Under the pieces are notes generated by a model. The model was given only the letters and a program-made list of their open reading frames with translations, was not told the origin of the DNA and ran no database searches. From positions 1 to 62,208 of IMG/VR virus record IMGVR_UViG_3300048778_000101: a stretch of 62,208 nt of DNA; one strand, given 5' to 3'. Shown in pieces: positions 56,717 through 62,208 of the stretch. How positions within the stretch are numbered: the first letter of the stretch is position 1; each line of letters begins with the position of its first letter. The position numbers were made by a program, and so were the translations under genes. The stretch is from a virus.

Positions 56717-57209
56717 GTCCAATACACCCATCCCGCTCTACCAATGGCTGGCACTGCAGCTTGAGGGCTGGAGCAAGGTCCAAAAGCCCACCCCCGAAGG
56801 AAAAGTCAGTTGGTCTGATATGTATGAGCGCCGCATTCGCGAAGCTTTGAGCAACGTCTTTCCCTCGGGTGCCGGCTTTGATGCCGGCACCCAGTTGATA
56901 CCAGCCGAGCATATAAATAAAGCCGGCAAATGGAACGGTAAGTTGACCTTCATTGTAGGCTATCACCACATGATGGATGGGTTTTATGTCGCTTGGACCT
57001 ACCACAAGGTTACCGTCCGGTCAGACTTGACCCAAGGTTTTAGCCTGACCGTCAGCGGCCGGAACCGGAACCAGATCAAAAGCTATATTGCCGAAATTTT
57101 CACTGAAATCCTGAACCAAGACGTGATGCGTATCACCGACGGGCCGTCTGCTGACTGGCATTTCCACATCGACGGCCAGTTTTTGGCCAATGCGGACTAT
57201 GCGGCCTAG
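56715..57209 (+). CDS. PIPLYxWLA family protein, copy 1
   Basis: 164 residues. PIPLYQWLALQLEG at the start, DMYERRIREAL, TVRSDL and a DGQFLANADYA end are shared with the 57601 protein, so the two are paralogues of one fold with divergent middles. I know no family for it. It is encoded behind repeated leader A with AAAGG as ribosome-binding site. Confidence 0.8.
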   Translation: MSNTPIPLYQWLALQLEGWSKVQKPTPEGKVSWSDMYERRIREALSNVFPSGAGFDAGTQLIPAEHINKAGKWNGKLTFIVGYHHMMDGFYVAWTYHKVTVRSDLTQGFSLTVSGRNRNQIKSYIAEIFTEILNQDVMRITDGPSADWHFHIDGQFLANADYAA

Positions 57210-57262
57210 GAGGCTTAACCTAGCCAAGGGCCTAGTTAAACCCCCAAAGAAAGGTTAAAGTC
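57208..57262 (+). repeat. Repeated leader, copy B
   Basis: Nearly identical to 56648-56716 but lacking 14 bases (AGTCCTTGGCCTAG) between two CCTAG direct repeats, so the hairpin of copy A cannot form. It ends AAAGAAAGGTTAAAG before the ATG at 57263. A shorter third version (GAAAGGTTAAAGCT) precedes 57601. Confidence 0.8.
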
Positions 57263-57496
57263 ATGTCCACACTATCTGAAGCTGTTCTTGGTGAGAAGAA
57301 GGCCTTTTGGGCCAAAACCTACGGCGAACCGGGCCATGGTCCGGCAGGCCCAAAAGGCATTTTGTTTGCCAATTGGAACAACTACACCGCGGAACAACGT
57401 GCCAGCTTGAAAACCGAAGGTTTCAGTCTTGAATGGTTGGACGAATGGATTATCCGCAAAAGCGGCAAAGCCTACTACGCCCCGCCGGACAGTTGA
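57263..57496 (+). CDS. Hypothetical small protein
   Basis: 77 residues between the two PIPLY paralogues. A basic/aromatic sequence with FWAKTYGEPGHGPAGPKG and FSLEWLDEWIIRKSGKAYY. No family recognised. It is a separate cassette with its own copy of the repeated leader. Confidence 0.75.
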   Translation: MSTLSEAVLGEKKAFWAKTYGEPGHGPAGPKGILFANWNNYTAEQRASLKTEGFSLEWLDEWIIRKSGKAYYAPPDS

Positions 57497-57600
57497 AGCT
57501 AGACTCTTAGCTATCGCGTCACATCCGCCGGCTTAGTCCTCGGTCCAGACGAAGGGGACTAAGCCCCCGCAATCTAACGCCACGAAGAAAGGTTAAAGCT

Positions 57601-58086
57601 ATGCAAGAAAGCCTCTTACCCCCCTATCCTATTCCTCTGTATCGCTGGCTTGCGCAACAACTTGTAGGCATCGCCTGCACTTGGCGCGAGGAAGCCTGGA
57701 AAGACATGTATGCTCGGCGTATACAGCAGGCGCTTGATAGCGCGCTACCAGCTGGCACTAAATTAGACCCTGCCGAACAACTTGACTGGCGCGAATTTCG
57801 CAATGGGGCATTTGATAGTGCGAAGTTTAGCGGTATTTTGATTTTTCGTGGGGAATACGGTGGCCTCCCGTATACCGCTACCGTCAGGTCGGACTTGGCT
57901 AACTGCGTTTCGATAGAAGTTAGTTACGGGCGCTCGTTTAAGGGCGGCAATCCGATCGAAGCCGAACTTTTACGTATCCTTTGGCAACCTGTCATCCGAC
58001 GGGCTGGGGATACTCCGAAATTGGATGAATATCTGTGCGCTGGCAAATTCTTGGCAAACGCCTGTCGCGTGCACCCTCAAAGCTAG
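57601..58086 (+). CDS. PIPLYxWLA family protein, copy 2
   Basis: 161 residues. PIPLYRWLAQQLVG, DMYARRIQQAL, TVRSDLANCVSIEVSYGRSF and AGKFLANACR align with copy 1. Different middles, with the shared start and end, suggest an old duplication kept under selection. Leader GAAAGGTTAAAGCT precedes the ATG as in copy 1. Confidence 0.8.
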   Translation: MQESLLPPYPIPLYRWLAQQLVGIACTWREEAWKDMYARRIQQALDSALPAGTKLDPAEQLDWREFRNGAFDSAKFSGILIFRGEYGGLPYTATVRSDLANCVSIEVSYGRSFKGGNPIEAELLRILWQPVIRRAGDTPKLDEYLCAGKFLANACRVHPQS

Positions 58087-58100
58087 GGGGCTTAAATTTG

Positions 58101-58138
58101 GAACAGAACCCAAGCCCCCACAGCCGGTGGTTCTGTTC
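58101..58138. terminator. Inverted repeat after PIPLY copy 2
   Basis: GAACAGAACC (58101-58110) pairs perfectly with GGTTCTGTTC (58129-58138) around an 18-base loop, 15 bases after a stop codon. No T tract follows. It occupies the same position relative to the downstream promoter cassette as the terminator at 612 does. Confidence 0.5.
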
Positions 58139-58154
58139 TAAGGTTAAACCCCTT

Positions 58155-58247
58155 GTGACTGTGCGTGAACTTCTTGCGACATGGAAAATAGGCGACAAAG
58201 TTCTTGTTCAAGTGCAATCACGCCCCTTTACTCTAAATACGCTTTGA
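58155..58247 (+). CDS. Possible 30-residue gene or remnant
   Basis: A GTG-initiated frame encoding VRELLATWKIGDKVLVQVQS and a short tail. It has protein-like composition and an AAGGTTAAA leader echo upstream, but the spacing is long and the product short, so it may be a gene remnant. Confidence 0.3.
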   Translation: MTVRELLATWKIGDKVLVQVQSRPFTLNTL

Positions 58248-58299
58248 CAAGTTGTCCAAGGCATTACCCGCTACAAAGTCTCACAGGGCGGATTTACAA

Positions 58300-58487
58300 A
58301 ATTCGACTAGTTTCCACTATTTATTCTTGCTAGTTGGTAAAATATTGATATAATGAAATCGAAGATTTCCAGGGAGGCTGGTGAATTGTTGGTTAATTAG
58401 CCTAACTAAGGCCATTCGTTAATCAAGTTGAGTTTGGCGTGGTTAGTTCCAAGCTTACAGAAACTATCAAGGATACCCGAGATGACT
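58300..58487 (+). repeat. Promoter plus conserved leader, copy 2
   Basis: This aligns with 665-858 over the promoter and about 110 transcribed bases. Apart from it the 58248-58599 gap holds only an 18-codon frame (58482-58538, MTTSKCIKHRAEEK...) at the point where copy 1 has its gene start; that frame may be the stump of a lost gene. Confidence 0.75.
58327..58354 (+). promoter_or_regulatory. Sigma70-like promoter, copy 2 of the duplicated cassette
   Basis: TTGCTA (58327-58332), a 16-base spacer, TATAAT (58349-58354), the same as the promoter at 692-719. It would drive the small-gene cluster from 58600. Confidence 0.8.
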
Positions 58488-58599
58488 ACATCAAAATGCA
58501 TCAAACACAGGGCCGAAGAGAAACGTACCCCCAACTAGCGATGATCTGATCTGACCAATGTTCTGCAAGAATTAATTTAAGAAACAGGGAGCTTACAAA

Positions 58600-58995
58600 A
58601 TGTCCAGAACTGTCCGAGACGGCCAAACCGTTAGTTATCTATACTCTCCCGATGGCGGGATGTGGGAAACTGCTGCCCAAAAGAAGCTCCAGAAAAAGCT
58701 TTGCCGCAAACGACAGCGGATGCAGCACCGGGCCATCCTCCATCAGGCTCTGAAAGAAGATTGCCAGGACACCGGAACCCCATCCTGGGATGATAATGTG
58801 TGGATGGCTGCCGAGGCACGCGGCGACGATTGGTCATTTGATGATTGGGATGAATTTAATGGACCACAGGTAGATATTTGGGGTTATGAGCAAAATTACG
58901 GCGAGAATTATCGTGATAGTTTTCTTTACTATGAGCGCTATTTAGCCTTGCTCGCTTTTTTCCAAAAATTGCATGAGAGACCGACGAAAAGCTAG
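58600..58995 (+). CDS. Hypothetical protein with a recombined 3' end
   Basis: 131 residues with GGGAG upstream. A basic helix (AQKKLQKKLCRKRQRMQHRA) is followed by an acidic/aromatic part (DDWSFDDWDEFNGPQVDIWG). The last codons and the stop lie in a 27-base stretch (58980-59006) identical to part of the AAA+ gene (54848-54874), read in another frame, so the original C-terminus was probably replaced. No family recognised. Confidence 0.7.
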   Translation: MSRTVRDGQTVSYLYSPDGGMWETAAQKKLQKKLCRKRQRMQHRAILHQALKEDCQDTGTPSWDDNVWMAAEARGDDWSFDDWDEFNGPQVDIWGYEQNYGENYRDSFLYYERYLALLAFFQKLHERPTKS

Positions 58996-59055
58996 AGACG
59001 GAGATTATTACGCCGACTACCCTGACCTATAACTCATCCTAGGGGGGCTAAAATT

Positions 59056-59301
59056 ATGAACTACAACTATCGACGGACAATTCGACATGTACTCAGGAGT
59101 ATCCTGAATGAAGACGCCAGTAAGGATATCGGTAAAATCGTTTTGCAAGAACTCCTGTTTCACGAAAAACTGGAGGAATATCGTCTTTTAAAGTCCTGCG
59201 AAGAACTCAACACCCCCGCAGCCAAATACCTGCATCAGTGGCTTAAGGCCAATGATCCAAGCCACCCGGATATGGTACAGATTAATCTTGAAATGACTTA
59301 G
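59056..59301 (+). CDS. Hypothetical small helical protein
   Basis: 81 residues, helical with RRTIRHVLRSIL and LLFHEKLEEYRLLKSCEEL. GGGGG upstream. Unknown; part of the early small-gene cluster. Confidence 0.72.
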   Translation: MNYNYRRTIRHVLRSILNEDASKDIGKIVLQELLFHEKLEEYRLLKSCEELNTPAAKYLHQWLKANDPSHPDMVQINLEMT

Positions 59302-59326
59302 ACCTAACTAGAAAAGGACTAGAACT

Positions 59327-59575
59327 ATGGCAAAGCCATTTTACTCCCCAGACACCCAACAGGATTTAAATGGGTATGACATTATCTACACTCTTACGCT
59401 TCCCGAAAAGCGAGAGTTTATCTATGATGATGACGTTCCATCCGGCATAATCCATAAATTCCGATACGAAGTATCGGGAAGATTGCCCAGAGATAGACTG
59501 TTCGATCGTCTCATGCAATTGCATGATGTTTTTGAGGGACTTATTGAAATTATTTCAATAGAGAGAGGAAAGTAA
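59327..59575 (+). CDS. Hypothetical small protein
   Basis: 82 residues, mixed beta/alpha (YDIIYTLTLPEKREFIYDDD, RLFDRLMQLHDVFEGLIEII). AAAGG upstream. No family recognised. Confidence 0.72.
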   Translation: MAKPFYSPDTQQDLNGYDIIYTLTLPEKREFIYDDDVPSGIIHKFRYEVSGRLPRDRLFDRLMQLHDVFEGLIEIISIERGK

Positions 59576-59643
59576 GCCATGCCAGTCCTTGTCCCTGGGG
59601 GCATTGTAGTTACCAAAATCACCGAAATCAAGGAGCTTTAGCC

Positions 59644-59685
59644 ATGCCCACCCCACAGGAAATCCTCCCCACAAACATCGAATAG
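59644..59685 (+). pseudogene. Remnant start of a four-cysteine paralogue
   Basis: A 13-codon frame (PTPQEILPTNIE) preceded by GGAGCTTTAGCC. This matches the start of the 60485 gene (GGAGCTTTAACC, then ATQQEIL), after which similarity stops. It looks like the stump of a further copy of that family. The 180-base gap around it (59576-59755) also holds a 20-codon frame at 59579-59641 of doubtful value. Confidence 0.5.
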
Positions 59686-59755
59686 GATCTTTAGCCACGG
59701 AACTTTGGGGCTTTAAGCATCTAGCAACAGTGCAAATAGAATGGGAGGAATGACT

Positions 59756-60082
59756 ATGCCCACCGAACGGGAAATTGCCGAGGCTTTGGAAAGCGCAATC
59801 CTTCACTGGGAGCAAAATCGCGAAGCCGATGGCTGGACGATCTTCCCAAGCTTCGGGATGGATAACTGTCCATTGTGTAATCTGTTTGTCCAGGCGAAAT
59901 GCCAGGGATGCCCGGTGGTAGCGCATACAGAGGGTGTATATTGCCGTCAGACACCCTACGGAGACGCTGTCGTCGCTTGGGCCTCTGTATGCGATGGATG
60001 GGAAGAGGCCGCCATCGCATTCCCCGAATACCGCCGACAATGCCAAGCTATGGTTGATCTTCTGAAATCATTCCGTAAATAG
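59756..60082 (+). CDS. Four-cysteine small protein, copy 1
   Basis: 108 residues from the ATG at 59756 (GGAGG 7 bases upstream). Pattern: ALESAILHWEQN, CPLCNLFVQAKCQGCP, YCRQTPYGDA and CQAMVDLLKSF. The two CxxC-like knuckles suggest zinc binding. Paralogues follow at 60485 and 61820. The family is frequent in phages with unknown role. Confidence 0.8.
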   Translation: MPTEREIAEALESAILHWEQNREADGWTIFPSFGMDNCPLCNLFVQAKCQGCPVVAHTEGVYCRQTPYGDAVVAWASVCDGWEEAAIAFPEYRRQCQAMVDLLKSFRK

Positions 60083-60093
60083 GGGACAGCGAA

Positions 60094-60291
60094 ATGCCTG
60101 CAGACCGCGAAATAGGCTACTACTGGGTTGGTAAACTCTATGAGGACTGTATGGAGTGGATGATTGCCAAATACATCGGCAATGGAGAATGGACTTTGTC
60201 AGGGTACCACGCGATTATATGGAGGCAGCGCAGGCTCTCTATCATACTTTCCAGGATACGTATTGGAAGGTGCGCAGTAACGACGAAATAG
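60094..60291 (+). pseudogene. Truncated GYYWV-family gene (122-bp duplicate of 61532)
   Basis: The first 122 bases (60094-60215) are identical to 61532-61653; after that the sequence switches into the next gene, so the product loses its IDERQ part and ends in 25 unrelated residues. Perfect identity means a very recent duplication. The ATG also lacks the GTGAG context of the intact copies. Confidence 0.75.
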
Positions 60292-60482
60292 AACAGACCC
60301 TCCGGACCTTGGCTGAAGATATAGCCAGCAATCTCCAGCAAAGTAGCCCACAGTTTGATAAAGCCAACTTCCTGGAAGTTTGTTTCAACTATTTCCGAAG
60401 CCGGCCTCAACGGAGAGATGCTGCCATGATCTATGAACACCAGACCGTAATCTATAGTTATCCAGAATATAGGGAGCTTTAA
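60219..60482 (+). CDS. PRFD-type protein with lost native start (paralogue of 859)
   Basis: 87 residues from the ATG at 60219. TLRTLAEDIAS and SPQFDKANFL match the N-terminal domain of the 859 gene. The similarity starts right at the 60215 junction, so the duplication seems to have removed the native start and ribosome-binding site. Translation may now begin at 60219 or at 60156 inside the duplicated segment in another frame. It could be a dying gene. Confidence 0.6.
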   Translation: MEAAQALYHTFQDTYWKVRSNDEIEQTLRTLAEDIASNLQQSSPQFDKANFLEVCFNYFRSRPQRRDAAMIYEHQTVIYSYPEYREL

Positions 60483-60484
60483 CC

Positions 60485-60808
60485 ATGGCCACCCAGCAAG
60501 AAATACTTGTGGCGTTGTCCAGTTCTATCGAACATTGGACAGACAATCTCACCAGCAAAAATCCCTCAATTGCCGCCGCCGACTGTGCTTTATGTGACAT
60601 GTTCTGCGATAGCTGCACAGGGTGCCCGCTTCGTGGATATGATCCGGGGGGCAGGGGACATTGCCACGGCACCCCTTACTATGCTGCCCTAGACGCACTT
60701 CGGAGTGGTGAGCCCACGCAATTCAAAATCCATTGCGAAGCCATGATCGATCTTCTCGAAGACGAACGGGATAAGTTACTTGTGGCCATGAACTCCCTAC
60801 AAGCTTAA
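60485..60808 (+). CDS. Four-cysteine small protein, copy 2
   Basis: 107 residues; GGAGCTTTAACC before the ATG. ALSSSIEHWTDNL, CALCDMFCDSCTGCP, HCHGTPYYAALDA and HCEAMIDLLED show the same frame as copies 59756 and 61820 with a longer C-terminal tail. Confidence 0.8.
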   Translation: MATQQEILVALSSSIEHWTDNLTSKNPSIAAADCALCDMFCDSCTGCPLRGYDPGGRGHCHGTPYYAALDALRSGEPTQFKIHCEAMIDLLEDERDKLLVAMNSLQA

Positions 60809-60827
60809 CCAGAAAAGGAAACTAATC

Positions 60828-61277
60828 ATGAGCTTAGACGTGTACCTTATAATTTCTGAAACTATTCTCCGCGACGGCAGTGGGATTTTCATCCGCCATG
60901 CCGGCGAAACTGCGGAAATCTCCCGCGAGCAGTGGAATGAAATGTGCCCCTGGTATGAGCCGACGATCATGGACTGGGTTACCGGAGAGCGTGTGGTTTA
61001 TTCGGCCAATATCACCCATAATCTGGGGGTGATGGCGAAGTCCGCCGGCATTTACATACATTTGTGGCGGCCAGAAGAACTGGGAATCACGAAAGCTCAT
61101 GAATTGATCGGACCGCTTCGGGACGGATACCGCTGGCTTCGGCATTTCCCGGAAACCGCCCGGCAATATAATCCCGATAATGGGTGGGGGACATACGAGG
61201 AGCTTGCTGCTTTTGTGCGGAAATACCTCACAGCGTGCGAAGAACACCCAGAAGCCGCCGTCAAAGTGAGCCGATAA
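60828..61277 (+). CDS. Conserved hypothetical protein (MSLDVYL / NITHNL family)
   Basis: 149 residues. SLDVYLIIS at the start, NITHNLGVMAKSAGIYIHLW, RPEELGITKA and NPDNGWGTYEELAAFVRKYL match a widespread family of bacterial and phage proteins with this pattern. No function is known to me. AAAAGG precedes the start. Confidence 0.83.
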   Translation: MSLDVYLIISETILRDGSGIFIRHAGETAEISREQWNEMCPWYEPTIMDWVTGERVVYSANITHNLGVMAKSAGIYIHLWRPEELGITKAHELIGPLRDGYRWLRHFPETARQYNPDNGWGTYEELAAFVRKYLTACEEHPEAAVKVSR

Positions 61278-61531
61278 CACCGGGCGGCAGGCGAGATCAT
61301 CGATGCCCTGAATGAACACGATGGATTGCTCGCCGATACCAGGAGATCGGCTGAGAAAGCGGCGAGGAAGCTGCGCGAGAAGATGCGCGGGATGGGTTTG
61401 TTTTGATTCAGTGCCATGTCTGGCGCGGGCTGGGTCCGCGAGACAGAGGGGTGTTGCCAATATATCGGAGATTGGTATAAGGTATCAGCCCGCGAATACC
61501 TTACCGTAAGCTATATCGAGGAGTAAGTGAG
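61278..61531 (+). pseudogene. Gene remnants between 61278 and 61531
   Basis: No intact gene. 61282-61405 reads in one frame as GEIIDALNEHDGLLADTRRS then an Ala/Lys/Arg-rich helix ending REKMRGMGLF and a stop, the look of a gene's 3' end without its start. 61416-61526 reads as a 36-codon frame (MSGAGWVRETEGCCQYIGDW...) with no ribosome-binding site. Both look like leftovers of deleted genes. Confidence 0.45.
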
Positions 61532-61768
61532 ATGCCTGCAGACCGCGAAATAGGCTACTACTGGGTTGGTAAACTCTATGAGGACTGTATGGAGTGGATG
61601 ATTGCCAAATACATCGGCAATGGAGAATGGACTTTGTCAGGGTACCACGCGATCTATCTTAAGGATTATTTCGTCGAAATCGACGAAAGGCAAATCTTCC
61701 GGCCAGCCGACAATCGGACCGCACCGTCGGGAGTTAACTGCACAGGAGAGGTGGCAAAGAGCGCATGA
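61532..61768 (+). CDS. GYYWV/IDERQ family protein, intact copy
   Basis: 78 residues. REIGYYWVGKLYEDCMEWMI, AKYIGNGEW and VEIDERQIF are the family marks shared with the 56 gene; GTGAG precedes the start. The last 15 residues differ from the 56 gene. In another frame the DNA 61720-61817 reads like the end of a helical protein (RWQRAHDIARERAEISGIKW), so the C-terminus may have been altered by a frameshift or recombination. Confidence 0.75.
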   Translation: MPADREIGYYWVGKLYEDCMEWMIAKYIGNGEWTLSGYHAIYLKDYFVEIDERQIFRPADNRTAPSGVNCTGEVAKSA

Positions 61769-61819
61769 TATTGCGAGGGAACGTGCTGAAATTAGCGGAA
61801 TTAAGTGGGAGGAATAGAC

Positions 61820-62125
61820 ATGCCAACAGATCAGAAAGTTGCCGAAGCTCTGGAAGGTGCCATCAAGCATTGGCAATACAACCTCACGGCAGTCAGGGAG
61901 GTATTAGAGCCCAGTTTTGCCAGGTATAGCTGCCCCCTGTGCGCTCTGTTTGGCAATAGCTGCGACGGGTGCCCCATTGCGGAACGCACTGGACTGCTGG
62001 ATTGTGAGGGCACCCCCTATTCTGCGGCTATGCATGCATGGTGGCGAGTCGAAGACTATCCATTCCCCGAATACCATAAGGAGTGCCAAGCCATGCTCGA
62101 CTTCCTCAAATCCCTTCGTAAATAG
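61820..62125 (+). CDS. Four-cysteine small protein, copy 3
   Basis: 101 residues from the ATG at 61820 (GGAGG 7 bases upstream). ALEGAIKHWQYNL, CPLCALFGNSCDGCP, DCEGTPYSAAMHA and CQAMLDFLKSL match the other two copies and are closest to 59756. Its last 44 bases recur at positions 1-44 of the window. Confidence 0.82.
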   Translation: MPTDQKVAEALEGAIKHWQYNLTAVREVLEPSFARYSCPLCALFGNSCDGCPIAERTGLLDCEGTPYSAAMHAWWRVEDYPFPEYHKECQAMLDFLKSLRK

Positions 62126-62208
62126 GGGTAAGTGAGATGGCTATCAACCGTAAACCCGGCTTCTACTGGGTCTACGAAGTCTATCCCACAGGATGGATTG
62201 TTGCTCAA
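62082..62208. repeat. Terminal direct repeat, right copy
   Basis: Identical to positions 1-127; see the left copy. It contains the end of the 61820 gene and the start of the gene annotated at 56. Confidence 0.95.
62137..62208 (+). CDS. 5' part of the GYYWV-family gene (same locus as 56)
   Basis: The ATG at 62137 corresponds to the ATG at 56. Only 24 codons fit before the contig ends; the full gene is given at 56-244. Confidence 0.9.
   Translation, partial: MAINRKPGFYWVYEVYPTGWIVAQ

Noticed and set aside
58035-58247. A 70-codon frame overlapping the end of PIPLY copy 2
   Set aside because: Its first 40 codons are out of frame within a real gene; only the last 30 codons might be meaningful and are listed as a low-confidence remnant.
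1-62208. Diversity-generating retroelement as in BPP-1
   Set aside because: Head genes resemble BPP-1, but no reverse transcriptase and no template/variable repeat pair with adenine-biased changes was seen.
1-62208. Lysogeny module (integrase, CI-like repressor, attachment site)
   Set aside because: No tyrosine or serine recombinase motif and no repressor-like gene recognised; the two small proteins at 52.9-53.4 kb lack clear repressor motifs.
1-62208. tRNA genes
   Set aside because: The non-coding regions were read for cloverleaf stems with GGTTCRA-type arms and none was convincing; a dedicated tRNA scan would settle this.

Overview
The window looks like the complete genome of a tailed double-stranded DNA phage with short-tailed (podovirus) morphology. 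The last 127 bases repeat the first 127 exactly, which points to a circular or circularly permuted molecule of about 62,081 bp closed by an assembly overlap. The host is probably a Gram-negative bacterium: there are Sec signal peptides, a lipobox, Shine-Dalgarno starts and sigma70-like promoters. No integrase, repressor, reverse transcriptase, RNA polymerase or primase was recognised, so a lytic phage that relies on host transcription is the simplest reading. The head genes resemble those of Bordetella phage BPP-1, and the internal virion and tail genes resemble a T7-like plan. These family names come from sequence motifs and remembered family features, not from searches.

The genome has two arms. 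The rightward arm runs from 53.7 kb through the circle junction to 15.0 kb. It starts with a MoxR/CobS-like AAA+ ATPase and a putative VWA-like partner (53.7-56.0 kb). It continues through a patchwork of small, often duplicated or decaying unknown genes (56.0-62.2 and 0-4.6 kb) and a GH19 endolysin (4.6 kb). It ends in a replication and recombination block (5.3-13.5 kb): SF1 helicase, Cas4-like nuclease, Sak4-like ATPase, DUF669-like SSB and a DNA polymerase I fused to a uracil-DNA-glycosylase-like domain. Several sigma70-like promoters and two or three terminators divide this arm into short units.

The leftward arm holds two late operons. Late operon 1 (51.9 to 32.1 kb) encodes terminase, portal, scaffold, capsid, decoration proteins, fibre-like proteins and four tandem tail-adaptor paralogues. 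It ends at a clear intrinsic terminator at 32.02-32.07 kb. Late operon 2 (31.1 to 15.0 kb) encodes the tail nozzle, a GNAT-sulfotransferase-GNAT fusion, internal virion proteins (one with a lysozyme domain, one of 1,966 residues with a HELGH zincin motif), holin-like proteins, a lipoprotein, a papain-like amidase and a SET-domain protein.

The most notable structure is non-coding. The roughly 1 kb region upstream of each late operon carries the same elements in the same order: 24-26 bp iterons, an ACGATTTATCGT dyad, triloop hairpins whose stems covary, and a 14-bp GC palindrome. They look like duplicated late control elements (or origins) that could fire both late operons together. Other points of interest are three secreted-looking proteins inside the virion operon, a G11 tract in the ribosome-binding position of the AAA+ gene, a duplicated promoter-leader cassette, and clear scars of duplication and gene decay in the early arm.
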